This document shows positions 9,970 to 20,241 of a stretch of 64,000 nucleotides of DNA, in pieces (the stretch's first letter is position 1; each line of letters begins with the position of its first letter). Made by a program: the position numbers and the translations under genes. The notes under the pieces were generated by a model that was not told the origin of the DNA, ran no database searches, and saw only the letters and a program-made list of their open reading frames with translations. This stretch comes from Leishmania martiniquensis. Taxonomy: Eukaryota; Euglenozoa; Kinetoplastea; Trypanosomatida; Trypanosomatidae. The stretch is taken from positions 540,001 to 604,000 of the forward strand of contig NC_090149.1 of the NCBI RefSeq assembly GCF_017916325.1, in the 5' to 3' direction.

Positions 9970-12832
9970 GCCGAGCGAAGGAAAACTGCTCAAGGGGGGT
10001 TTCAGTCGTCATGCCGTTGCAGCTGAGACTTCGCAGTCGATGCGGGCGGTTGCGATGGGGCGCCCTCTGACGGAGTCGGTGCTTGTTCTCTGGTGTTTGT
10101 TGGTGGGTGATGGCGTGGGTACTTCAGCTTGCGCGTTGCAGTTCCATCAAAAGAGAAAGCGAAGAGTGCTGCTTTTTTTTTGTGTTTTTTTTTTACGTCC
10201 ATACATATTCGGCTGCTGCCTGTCTTCATGCCCTGTTAACCGGCAAAGGCGGAAATATTTTGCTGATGCCTTTTTTTTGTCTTCCTTGCGGTGACGCACC
10301 TCAGCGCGCGCAGTGCATAGTCGCTGGCGCTGTACTGCCACCGCTGCACCGCGCGCGTATTCCTGTCTCGCTGTCTTCCATTTCAACGGCCACAACTTTC
10401 CCTTGTCTCTCCTCCTGAGAGGGTCTCTTTTGCAGTAAGGGGTGTGGGGCGCTGTGCGATAGGGCCTTGTGAGGAAGGGCAGAGGCTCGGCGGCAGGAGC
10501 GGCGAACGTCGTCCCCCTTTCAAGTTGTTCCCTGCCAAGATTGCTTTTACCGGAGGTGATGTATGCTGAAAGGGTTCGCTGAAAGCAAGCCGCATCGGCG
10601 TACGCTCACACGCGCGCGCTTCCAACGCGTGACTCGATACATTACATAGCTTCATTCTTGACGTCTGTTTTAGGCGATTGTGCACAGATACACCGACGCC
10701 CGTTGGCGATGGGAGAAAAAGAAAGAGGACCCAAACGCGCAGCACCAGCATAAGTAAGAGGTACGCGCACGTTTGTGACACGCTTCAGCTTTCTCGTCCG
10801 CAGTCACTTCACCTCTGTATATAAACGTGCGCACAGAGTGTTGTGAGCCCTCCCCCCTCCTCCTCCTCCCCTGTGCCGGCTGGCCTGTGCAAGGGGGATG
10901 TGGAAGCTTGTGTATGCACATACGTTCGCCTGCGTCTTCTTTCGCCTCTGTCTGTGGAGCGGAAGGGGAGGGGCGCTCGACAAAAAAAACGTAACTCAAA
11001 CGAAAAAGAGGCACACCGCCTGTGTCTGTGTTTGTGTGTGTGTCTGTCTGTGCGTGCGGTGCGGTGCTCGCGTCCTGCAGTCCGTCTTCGTATGGCAATG
11101 GACGCGTTTGTTGCCGTACGGACGAGGTGCCCTCTTCCCTCCCCTCCTCCCTCTCTCCCCTTTTTTATTTGTCCCCCTTTTCTTCCCTCTCCCTTTCTCT
11201 GCTGTACGTGTGCGCTGGCGGTTACCTCTCCGTTTTCTGTTTCTATTTTCTCCTGCACCTCTCTGCTGCTTCTCACCCACTCTCTCACCCACTCTCTCAC
11301 CCACTCTCTCACCCACTCCCTTCATCCTATACATGCATGCATATATATATATATATATATGCTTGTGTGTGTGTGCGTGTGTCTTGCTCCTCTTTCTCTT
11401 CCGTTCGTGTGAATGAACGCGTCTGTCTAACTGTGGTGTAGCAGAATTCTTCTGCATTGGCTTGCCGGCTGTTTTTTTTTTTAATATATTCATGTGAGCC
11501 TGTCAAAATTGTTTCCGCTTTCACTGCTGCATGCGCAGGAGTGCCTGTGTGTGTCTCTGTGTGTGACGCTCGCTCAGTATCGGCACGGTTTCCCTCCCTC
11601 TCTCTCCCTCTCTTTCACTCTTCTGAAAGTCGTCGCTCATGTCTCGCCTCCCCTTCGTGGGCCGCCTTCTCGCATGTGTATGCCTTCTGCACTCACACCC
11701 CGCACTAATTTGTCGGGCCCGTGTGCTGAGGAGGCGGACGCGCGTAGGAGGACGGCACGCAGGTGGTATCGGCGCGGCAGCCAGGAGGATACAGGGCATA
11801 GGTCATACGCCTACCTTTCCCCCTCACCTCATGCTGATCCGCTCACCCCAAGCGTCCCACAGCTCGGCGACACGATATGCAGCATCCGGGCGAGTAAGCG
11901 TGCGCTTTTTTTTCTCCCTACATATACGAGTATGCGCTCATGTGTGCAGTTATATGCGCCCTCGCATCATCGTCGCTTCTCTGTGAGCAGGAGAACATGC
12001 CACAAGGAAGAGGAAGAGAGGGGCACTTGTCCTATGCCTGCGACTTGCCCGAGGAGACGGATCCTGCGCTGGTTGAATGGTTGTGCAAGAAAAGTTGGAT
12101 GCCACTACGAAGGATGACGAGAGGGAAGATGGACTCACGCAATGGGAAACGCGACGCTCATTGCCCGATGGCAAGGTGTGTGTGTGGGATGCGATCGGGC
12201 CAAAGTTTGTGTGAGAGGGGAGGAGAGCTTCACGTGGGTAGAAAAGAGTGTTCCACTCTCATCCGTATCGTTCATCCCCATCCATCACACTCTCTTATTC
12301 TTTCGCTTGCGCGCTTATCTCTGGCGCATGGAGTCTCGTGTCGTGGTGGTCGTGTGCAGAGACACTGCTTGCCCTCTCCCTTCTCCAACGGCGGAATGGA
12401 GCGAAGATTCATGCAGTCCCTTTCCCGCTCACACCCGCGCGCGCATCTGCAGTCTTGTCATCCATGCGACGCAGCAAAGCACATGCGGTCATGAAGGCCA
12501 GAGAAACGTGGGAAGTGCGCAGGACCCTGGAGCTCTCGAAGCGCAGCTCTCTGCCTTGCACTGACTGTCATGAGGAGTGAGAAATCAGGCGAAGAAAAGA
12601 GGGTTTTAAGCATCACTTTGGACGTGGCCAACGCACTGCCCACAGCAGCATGAAGGCAGACGCAGCGGCCACGACAGAATCGCTCCCGCCGCGCCCTGCC
12701 GCAGGGCACCCGTGTGGGCTGTGCATTCAGCGCAAACGGCAGTACGGCAACGCCCCACTTTAGCTACAGTCTTAGCCCTTTCAGTCGTGCGCGCATGCGC
12801 CTTTGATGTCACGTCTTTCACTCTCCACCACC
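9970..12832. other. Intergenic region, central part of the gene-poor stretch
   Basis: It holds poly-T runs (10170-10193, 10270-10277), CT-rich tracts, a 12-bp tandem repeat with an adjacent AT run (11275-11362) and long low-complexity ORFs (up to ~207 codons) made of Ser, Leu, Cys and Arg. A 37-codon ORF at 12650-12763 contains a CGLC pair and a basic stretch but is too short to call. No gene is supported. Confidence 0.5.
11275..11362. repeat. 12-bp tandem repeat followed by an AT microsatellite
   Basis: About four copies of a CCACTCTCTCAC-type unit (11275-11321) lie just before a run of alternating AT (11341-11362) and a GT-rich stretch. It is simple-sequence DNA in the middle of the gene-poor interval. 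Confidence 0.85.
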
Positions 12833-13096
12833 CCGATGATGATGGGAGGGGAGATGCACACGCCCCACCTCGGCGCGCGGCACTTTATGCACGAGGAAGG
12901 GAGGGCGGTGGTACCGTAGCCCACTCCCTGTGTGCGAGGGAGCCAAGTCGCCGCCGCTGTCCGTGCCGGTGCGGAATCACCTGCGGTGGCTACACAGGGG
13001 CCGACGCCCACGACCTCGAGTCGCCCGAGCAGCCCCATTGCTAGGCAGGTCGGTGGTCGTGTGCTGGGCGCGGCGTGGTGTCGCAGCGGCCTGTGG
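12833..13096 (+). repeat. SIDER-like dispersed repeat, family A copy 2, 3'-truncated
   Basis: It matches copy 1 from CCGATGATGATGG through GTCGCAGCGGCCTG, then diverges, so about 150 bp of the 3' part and the A-rich tail are missing. It carries CTGTCC where copies 1, 3 and 5 have CTCTCC, a variant shared with the inverted copy 4. Confidence 0.75.
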
Positions 13097-14217
13097 ACGT
13101 GCGTCAGAGGTGCACCTCACCTGGTCCTTATCATGGACGCGGCGAATGCATATTTTTTCACCCTTTTTCCTCCCTCTCATATCAGATCGGAGGATACGCG
13201 CTACCTTTTTTTTCCGTGCCGTGGGCCTCTCGATATGTGTGTGTGTGTGCGTGTGCAGAGGTGACGGTGGAAAAGGTTCGCGTTGGTGCTGCCGTCGCCA
13301 GCTTCCTCCTCTCTCACACCCACTGTAGATGCCGTCCTTGTCGAACACACATAGGCGGCCATCGCAGTGGTGAATGGCGGGCGGCCTTTTACCCCCTCCA
13401 CCTATCCCACTTTTTTTCCGTTTCCTCTTTTTACGTCTTTGTTTGTTGTCTCTTGGCGCCGGCGCTGCTGCCATCTGGACCCCCTTCTTTTGAATTCCGT
13501 TGATCCCCGCCCTCTTTGACCACCTTTTTTCTCCCGTTTAGCTCTGTCTCACGCGCTGTCATGCCCGTCTTTCCCCTCCGATGTCGTGAGGAAGAGCGCA
13601 TCCGCTGACATCCACGCCTGGCAGGTCACCACTGCGCCTTCGCCACGCAAAAGAGGGGATGCCGACAGAGGAGAGGAGGGGAGCGAAAGAACGGCAAGGC
13701 GGAGGGGAGCGGAACAATACACACACACACACAGACCCAGGCAAACTTTGCCTCTGTTTCTCCGACTCTCTAAGGGAGTACAGACAGAGGTACAGTGACG
13801 AATAACGGCTGTATCATCTTGGGGGGCCGCTGTGACGCCCTGTGGAGCTTTTGATTTACCCCTGTCGAGTCATGGCGAGTGCTGCCGGAGGAAGGGCGCG
13901 GAGTGACACCCATCTCTGAAGGGGAGGGTGCTGTTGTTGTTGTCCTACTCGGTCTCCGTTCATGTCCATTATACATGGCTTCACGGTTTCATCGTTGTCC
14001 TTCATCATCCGGCCGCGCCTCAGCTGCCTTTCCTCGGCTGCTGGGCGAACCCGTCAGGGTGGCGCTGCCTTGCGACATGCCACACTTTTCTCTTACTCCC
14101 GTTCGCCCTTCGTCGCCTTCCGTGCAAAGAGCACCGCGAATAGATCACACCAAGGCCTTGTGGCTTTCCCCACCCACACGTGCGCACGCCCGCATTCAGC
14201 CTTCCCCGTGCACTCCG
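13097..14217. other. Intergenic region and 5'UTR of the UHM-like gene
   Basis: It has T-rich tracts, a GT run near 13235-13255 and an AC run near 13720-13733. The downstream frame is open from 13879, but only from a GTG. In-frame ATGs at 13975 and 14077 are alternatives to the start I chose at 14218. No separate gene is seen. Confidence 0.5.
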
Positions 14218-15306
14218 ATGTACAATCCGGCGTTACCAAACCACTACCGTGACGTTGTCTTTGCCGCGTATGTCCGCCGGCGCCAGCGTGAAGAGGCGGC
14301 GGAAGCGCAGCAGCAGAGGCAACCGAACGCGCTCGCGTCGGCGCTCTCTGCTTCTTCGCTAGCGACCTCGTCCACAAGAGCTGCAAGCGCGCCACTCCTG
14401 GGTCTTTCGGCAGAGGAACTGCATCAGCACCGCATCAAGGAAAGCGCCGCTCTCGGCATCCAGCGGGCGTTGACAATGGAAAAAGAGGCGCTTGAGGTGG
14501 AGCATAAAAGGCGCAGGGTCGAGGGCAGCGATGCTCGATCTCGCATCAGCGATCGTCTCGACAAGCTCAGAGCGCTGGCGGCGAGACCGAAGGTGGTGAT
14601 GAGGGCCCCGATGCCCATTGACGGGGATCTGGCGCCGCTGCCAGACAATCCGTCACCGCCAACATCGTCTCAGGAGACACCGTCGCTGCCATTTGGCGCC
14701 GAGGCCACTCCGTCCGCACCGCTCGTGTTCCAGCGCTCCTCCCTTGCGGCGGGGGGCTACGTCATGACCACTGCTGACCCCTCCCTCCCCAGCATGCTGT
14801 CGCGCACTGCGACACGGTCCTCCCTCCGTGGAAAGCCGAGTTCCACACTACTCTTGCGGTTCATTCACGACAGCCCAGTAGAGGGGTGGAATGAGGCCGC
14901 CATCGCAGAGGCGTCCGCCTCGTCTCTGGCGGAGTCGCCTCTGTGCGCGTCCGTTCTGGCGCATGTGCAGCAGCTATGCCGCCGGTTCGGCTTTCTGCGC
15001 AGTATCGCCGCGCGCGTTTATACCGATGATGACGTCACGTCAGCACTCGCGCGCGCACGTTCACAGACCAGCGGAACGGCTGCTGTGCCGTCTGCCGAGG
15101 AGGTGCGGCGGGAGCAGTTGCGTGTGTGGGTGCGCTTCGACAGCGTCACGGAGGCCTTCAAAGCGGCTGAGAGCCTGGCGAAGGAGATGTCACCTGCCGC
15201 ACCCGCTGGTCGGCCTTTGTTTGCGGTGTCTTTCTATCCCACTGGCCTTTATGACTCGGACGCTCTGGAGCTGCGCGAGGAAGACTTGCTGCCCCCTGAT
15301 ACGTGA
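14218..15306 (+). CDS. SPF45-like / U2AF-homology-motif (UHM) putative splicing factor
   Basis: The 362-residue protein starts MYNPALPNHYRD, which resembles the conserved N-terminus of SPF45 (RBM17) proteins; this and a C/T-rich upstream stretch with AG made me prefer this ATG over the in-frame ones at 13975 and 14077. Features are a Gln/Glu/Ala-rich helix (~20-45), a basic patch EHKRRRVEG (~95-105), a Pro/Ser-rich linker and a C-terminal RRM-like fold (about 210-350). That fold has a VWVRFDSVTEAFKAAESL helix and a final FAVSFYPTGLYD segment, typical of UHM domains, which bind tryptophan ligands in other splicing factors. The canonical Arg-X-Phe is not obvious, and there is no G-patch. A role in trans-splicing is plausible but inferred. 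Confidence 0.7.
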   Translation: MYNPALPNHYRDVVFAAYVRRRQREEAAEAQQQRQPNALASALSASSLATSSTRAASAPLLGLSAEELHQHRIKESAALGIQRALTMEKEALEVEHKRRRVEGSDARSRISDRLDKLRALAARPKVVMRAPMPIDGDLAPLPDNPSPPTSSQETPSLPFGAEATPSAPLVFQRSSLAAGGYVMTTADPSLPSMLSRTATRSSLRGKPSSTLLLRFIHDSPVEGWNEAAIAEASASSLAESPLCASVLAHVQQLCRRFGFLRSIAARVYTDDDVTSALARARSQTSGTAAVPSAEEVRREQLRVWVRFDSVTEAFKAAESLAKEMSPAAPAGRPLFAVSFYPTGLYDSDALELREEDLLPPDT

Positions 15307-15806
15307 CGAGAAAGGGAGCGACCGAACACAGAAATAAAAGATGAGGATACCACAAAGAGAGAGTGTGACGGCGGGCGCACGGGGAATAGTGAGTCCGTCT
15401 ACATTGTCTGTGCCTGGCTGACCTTTGCCAAGCTCACAGCGTACTCAGTCTTTATCCAGTTGCCTTTGCTGTGGCACTCTTTGACGTTCCTCTCGCTCCC
15501 AAGGTCCTCCTCTCGTACCGAGACAGGCACGCCTTCTCTTGCCCATCGGTTTCGCGAACCTCGACTGGCGTCATTAGAAGCAGCTCTACGCCATCCAGAA
15601 AGGAAGAGGCTGATGAAGTACAGCTACCCATCTGTGATGTGCTGCTCTCCTCCCCCTCCTTTCTCTCACCGCCCAAGCGGTTGCTGACGTCGCGTTTGGC
15701 AGTGCTTGCGATGGCCAACTCGACTGTTGCCATCGAGCCCTCTCGGCAACCGCCTGTGCATCTGTGTAAACTGTGGGCGATGTCTTGGAAGCTGGTATCG
15801 TGCCCC
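15307..15806. other. Intergenic region downstream of the UHM-like gene
   Basis: This 500-base stretch has no supported gene. It is the 3'UTR-side segment leading into family A copy 3. Confidence 0.5.
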
Positions 15807-16220
15807 CCGATGATGATGGGAGGGGAGATGCACACGCCCCACCTCGGCGCGCGGCACTTTATGCACGAGGAAGGGAGGGCGGTGGTACCGTAGCCCACTC
15901 CCTGTGTGCGAGGGAGCCAAGTCGCCGCCGCTCTCCGTGCCGGTGCGGAATCACCTGCGGTGGCCACACAGGGGCCGACGCCCACGACCTCGAGTCGCCC
16001 GAGCAGCCCCATTGCTAGGCAGGTCGGTGGTCGTGTGCTGGGCGCGGCGTGGTGTCGCAGCGGCCTGCGGAGCGGGTGGCGGGTAGACGGTGAGGCAGGG
16101 TCCGTGCCCCGGTGACCGAGTGGGGGGACGCCTTGCAGGAAGGTGCGTGTGTTGGGGTGAAGGGGGAGCGAGGTGGTGTAGCTGAATGGCGGAGGGCGGA
16201 CCAACCGGAAAAAAGAAGAA
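15807..16220 (+). repeat. SIDER-like dispersed repeat, family A copy 3
   Basis: It is full length with an A-rich tail (GGAAAAAAGAAGAAG). By eye it is identical to copy 1 over about 400 bp; only the junction of the tail differs. It lies ~580 bp upstream of the SHMT start and 500 bp downstream of the UHM-like stop. Confidence 0.77.
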
Positions 16221-16803
16221 GCTGTGAGCTGCTCTGCTGCGGGCGGAATCTGTTGGAGTATTCCCAATACGGTTGCCACACACACAGACACATACACACC
16301 ATGCGCTTCGCTGCGGCGTTCGCTTCATGCACTCCTCATCTCTTTCGGCAACTGCTGCTGCCACTTTTGCGTTGATTCTCTGTGCAACACTGTCAAGAAT
16401 CGTGGCTGCCCACCTGCCTACACCTACACGTGTGCACAGACTGCGGCCTTCTTTGTTGGGCAGTGGACTTACCGGTGGCTAACAAATTTCCCTCCCCCCT
16501 TCGTGTTGTTCACCGCGTACAGCCCAAATAAAGTGGCACACATCCACGCGTGAGAGCACGTGTGATCGGCACACCGAAGCCTATCGCTGCTGCTTCCTCC
16601 GTTTGCTTTTCCTCTTGTGACTGTGAGGCAAAACGAACTCGTCATCATTTTTTTCTTTCTGCTCTGTTCGAAGCTCCTTTGCTCCCTCACCGCCGACACC
16701 GCATTCGTTTCGGTTTTCCCGGGAAGGTCCACGGCGTTTCTCCCGCCTCGGTGACTTCATCCATCCCCCCTCATCCGCCTACTCGTCTCCTCTTTGCTCG
16801 GCG
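16221..16803. other. Intergenic region and SHMT 5' leader
   Basis: It has an AC run at about 16276-16299 and T/C-rich tracts at 16600-16690 and 16770-16800 that could serve trans-splicing. No gene is seen. Confidence 0.5.
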
Positions 16804-18201
16804 ATGGCGTCTCTCCTCCCCCATCTTTCGGAGCAGGACCCGGAGCTGGCGAACATGATCGAGCTCGAGATGGGCCGCCAGTTTCGCGGCCTGGAGATGA
16901 TCGCCTCCGAGAACTTGACGTCGAAGGCGGTGTTGGAGTGTCTGGGCTCGGCGCTGACGAACAAGTACGCTGAAGGTGAGCCCGGCAACCGCTATTACGG
17001 CGGGACTGTGTACGTTGACATGATCGAAAACCTCGCCAAGAAGCGCGCCTTGGCTGCCTTCGGCCTCGATCCGGGGATGTGGGGGGTGAACGTTCAGCCG
17101 TACAGTGGGTCTTCGGCAAACTTCGCAGTCTACACTGCCCTCCTGGAGCCGCACAGCCGCATCATGGGTCTTGACCTGCCCAGCGGCGGCCACCTCACGC
17201 ACGGCTTCTACACACCAAAGAAGAGGGTGAGCGCGACGTCCATCTACTTCGAGTCCCTTCCATACCGGGTCGGGGAGGACGGCCGCATCGACTACGACGC
17301 CCTCGAGTCTGTTGCCCTCGTCTTTCGGCCCAGGATGATTATTGCCGGTGCCTCGGCCTACGCGCGTGACTTCGACTACGAGCGCTTCCGCGATATATGT
17401 GACCAGGTGGGTAGTCTTCTCTTCGTGGACATGGCTCACACTGCTGGTCTTATTGCTGGCGGGGTGCTCAAGTCGCCCTTCCCGTACGCAGATGTGGTGT
17501 CGACGACGACGCACAAGTCCCTGCGCGGGCCGCGCGCTGGAGTGATTTTCTACCGCAAAAAGGACCGCCAGGGTAAGCCAACCGACTTCGAGAACCGCAT
17601 CAATCAGGCAGTGTTCCCTGGTTGCCAGGGCGGGCCGCACGAGCACCAAGTCGCTGCGATTGCCACGCAGATGCGGGAGGTGTGCAGCGAGGAGTGGAAG
17701 GTGTACGCCAAGCAGGTACAGAGCAACGCCCGCGCGTTGGCAGCCGCGCTCACCGCCAAAGGCCACGAATTCGTCTCCGGTGGCACGGACAACCATCTGC
17801 TCCTGTGGAATGTGCGGGTGCACGGCCTGACGGGCAGCAAGATGGAGAAGCTGCTGGACGCTGTCTCCATCTCTGTCAACAAGAACACGATTCCTGGTGA
17901 CAAGAGCGCCATGACACCGGGCGGTATTCGCATCGGCACACCGTCGCTCACTTCTCGCGGTATGGTGGAGGCAGACATGGACACCATTGCTGACTTTCTG
18001 GACCGCGCCGTGGCGCTGGCGAAGCAAATCCAGGCGGAGGTGAACTCGGTGAAGCTGAGTGACTTTGTCGACGCGCTGCCAAAGCACGTCAGCGTGGCTG
18101 CCCTTCGCACGGAAGTTGAGGCGTTCGCAACGACCTTCATGATTCCCTCGTTCGATGCAGAGTGCATCAAGTACAAGGGCGGCCTCCCCGCTGAGCAGTA
18201 A
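16804..18201 (+). CDS. SHMT: Serine hydroxymethyltransferase (PLP enzyme), cytosolic-type
   Basis: The 465-residue protein interconverts serine plus tetrahydrofolate with glycine plus methylene-tetrahydrofolate, feeding one-carbon metabolism. It is full length for the family. Visible marks are the MIASEN segment (~34), KYAEGEPGNRYYGG, the PYSGSSANF loop, the PLP-binding motif TTTHKSLRGPR with Lys238, GCQGGPHEH and the C-terminal GTPSLTSRG with the substrate-binding arginine. It starts MASLLPHLSEQ with no obvious mitochondrial presequence, so the cytosolic isoform is likely; trypanosomatids often carry a second, mitochondrial one. The start is the first ATG after C/T-rich DNA. It sits between an upstream direct and a downstream inverted family A repeat. 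Confidence 0.97.
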   Translation: MASLLPHLSEQDPELANMIELEMGRQFRGLEMIASENLTSKAVLECLGSALTNKYAEGEPGNRYYGGTVYVDMIENLAKKRALAAFGLDPGMWGVNVQPYSGSSANFAVYTALLEPHSRIMGLDLPSGGHLTHGFYTPKKRVSATSIYFESLPYRVGEDGRIDYDALESVALVFRPRMIIAGASAYARDFDYERFRDICDQVGSLLFVDMAHTAGLIAGGVLKSPFPYADVVSTTTHKSLRGPRAGVIFYRKKDRQGKPTDFENRINQAVFPGCQGGPHEHQVAAIATQMREVCSEEWKVYAKQVQSNARALAAALTAKGHEFVSGGTDNHLLLWNVRVHGLTGSKMEKLLDAVSISVNKNTIPGDKSAMTPGGIRIGTPSLTSRGMVEADMDTIADFLDRAVALAKQIQAEVNSVKLSDFVDALPKHVSVAALRTEVEAFATTFMIPSFDAECIKYKGGLPAEQ

Positions 18202-19876
18202 CGCAGCTCTCGCAAAGGAAAAAGAAATATGTGAATGGAGACGTTAGCTGCACGCGTGCTTGAGCTCATGGGAAAGTGCGCGCCGCACACGCACTGCCTG
18301 ACAAAAAAGACGGGCAGAGTGTGTGGAAGAGGGGGGCGGCGGTGGCGGCTTCGTCTCAACAAATGCGCTGCTGCGCAACCGTCTCTCTTCTTTTTCTTTC
18401 GCGGACTGCTTTGAAGTGTGCGTGTGTGTGTGTGGCGCTCCTTGTCTCTTGACACGCTGCTTTGGCAGCGGAGCACCTGGGGAGGCTGTGCCCATGAGTC
18501 CTCTTGTGGCGCGCGCGTCGACTCTGTCTTCCTGTGGCAGTCTCCGAAAAGAGGACGTCATACGGCAAATCTTGCCAGTCTTCCGGCACCACGCGCAGGG
18601 AGTCTAGCGCTGGCGCCTTCCCGTACCCCATCGACCCATCCTTTTTTTTCGTTCCGGGGAGCGGATTAAATTCTGTTCCCAAGCCCTCTTCCTCGTTCTG
18701 AGCTCACATTGTGAGCTGGGTGAAATGCCCATGCACCCCCTCCCCCACCCTCTCGCATTCAGCGTGCACCCATGCGAGCAGGCCGCCGGACAGCGACCGT
18801 GCCAGACTTGGGAGAGGCGAGAGGAATGCAGTGGCAGAGAGGGGGTGCACAGGAGGAAGTCCGATGAGGGAGAGGAGAAAAAGGGACGCGCGCAGGCTCA
18901 CGGATCCCTCGTGAGAACGGACCTGGGCTACAGCCCTGACCCCCGATAGGTGGTGTGCGTGTACATCCGCCCGCCTCCCTCCCTCCCTGTGTGCCGCTCT
19001 GCCCTTCGTTCCCTCGACATAGGCCTCTCGCCGTCTCCCGCGTGCCACCGCTGGTGTGGCGTTTCTGCCCTATAGGGCGTCCTCTTTCCTGTGTTTCCTC
19101 ACTTTTGTTCTGCACAAGTCGCCGTGTACTCGCCTCCTCTTCGGTCTATCCTCCCTCCCTCGTGGCTGCGAGGTCGCGTGCGCTTCGCTGGGGTCGTGAC
19201 ACATGTCTCGTCATGACTCTCGTATTGCCAACCGCCCCTCCCCTCCACCTCTTCTCTCCTGCCCCTCCCCCCCACAACGTTCGCATCAGCCCGCTTGCGA
19301 GTAGGCCTCTGGTGAACTAGTGAAAAGAGAGTTATGGCTTGGGGGGGGATGGAGGATCGAATCCGAGGAGACGGGTGAGGGAAAGAGGGCCACGCTGACG
19401 GGTTCTGTCGGGGAGGACGAGGAGGAGGGGGGGATGAGCAGGGGAGGGCTATAGCAAACGAAGTCTTCCTCTGCCAAGTCTCGACTTGATCCCCCTTTTT
19501 TCGGATCAATCCTGCCCAAGCAGCCGGGGAGGCGGTACATTTTTGCAGCTTCGATCCACAACTGCGAGTGTGCGTTCACTGGCTCACTTTCAGCAGAGCC
19601 ATCGGTGGAAGAACACCCCCCTCCCCTCCCCGCATAGCCGCAGTCCCGGCATGGCTCTGTGCTTTGCTGCGACTGCATGCAGGGATTCTTCGAGTGTCGT
19701 CGCCGCCAGCACGTGCGCAAATGTTACCGGATCGCAGCCGCCCACTGTCCTTCTCGGTTCGCCGCGTATGGCGAGGAAGGCGGCATGTACGCCTGCCGGC
19801 AGACACACCGTACAACGTCGGCTGCTCGTGAGCTGTCGATAACGCTTTCTGTCCTGTTTGTGTGAGCACCAAGGCT
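18202..19876. other. Intergenic region downstream of SHMT
   Basis: It is a likely 3'UTR with T-rich runs, G-rich blocks (18325-18345, 19340-19440) and C/T tracts near 18965-19020. All ORFs are low complexity and no gene is supported. Confidence 0.55.
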
Positions 19877-20241
19877 TCCGCCCTCCGCCATTCAGCTACA
19901 CCACCTCGCTCCCCCTTCACCCCAACACACGCACCTTCCTGCAAGGCGTCCCCCCACTCGGTCACCGGGGCACGGACCCTGCCTCACCGTCTACCCGCCA
20001 CCCGCTCCGCAGGCCGCTGCGACACCACGCCGCGCCCAGCACACGACCACCGACCTGCCTAGCAATGGGGCTGCTCGGGCGACTCGAGGTCGTGGGCGTC
20101 GGCCCCTGTGTGGCCACCGCAGGTGATTCCGCACCGGCACGGACAGCGGCGGCGACTTGGCTCCCTCGCACACAGGGAGTGGGCTACGGTACCACCGCCC
20201 TCCCTTCCTCGTGCATAAAGTGCCGCGCGCCGAGGTGGGGC
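19877..20241 (-). repeat. SIDER-like dispersed repeat, family A copy 4, inverted
   Basis: It matches family A on the opposite strand from GGCGGAGGGCGGA back to GCCCCACCTCGGC; about 30 bases of the family's 5' end and the A-rich tail are absent. It shares the CTGTCC variant with copy 2. It is the only minus-oriented copy in the window and forms an inverted pair with copy 3 on the other side of SHMT. Confidence 0.77.

Noticed and set aside
11341..11362. AT run as a replication origin or promoter
   Set aside because: It is an ordinary microsatellite; nothing else supports an origin, and trypanosomatid protein genes lack TATA promoters.
11494..12494. Overlapping ORFs of 184-207 codons in the gene-poor gap
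   Set aside because: No domain, biased composition, different frames overlapping; not better than background.
12650..12763. 37-codon ORF with a CGLC pair and basic stretch
   Set aside because: Too short and no conserved pattern to assign; could be chance.
16771..18087. 438-codon minus-strand ORF opposite SHMT
   Set aside because: Same antisense artefact; no motifs.
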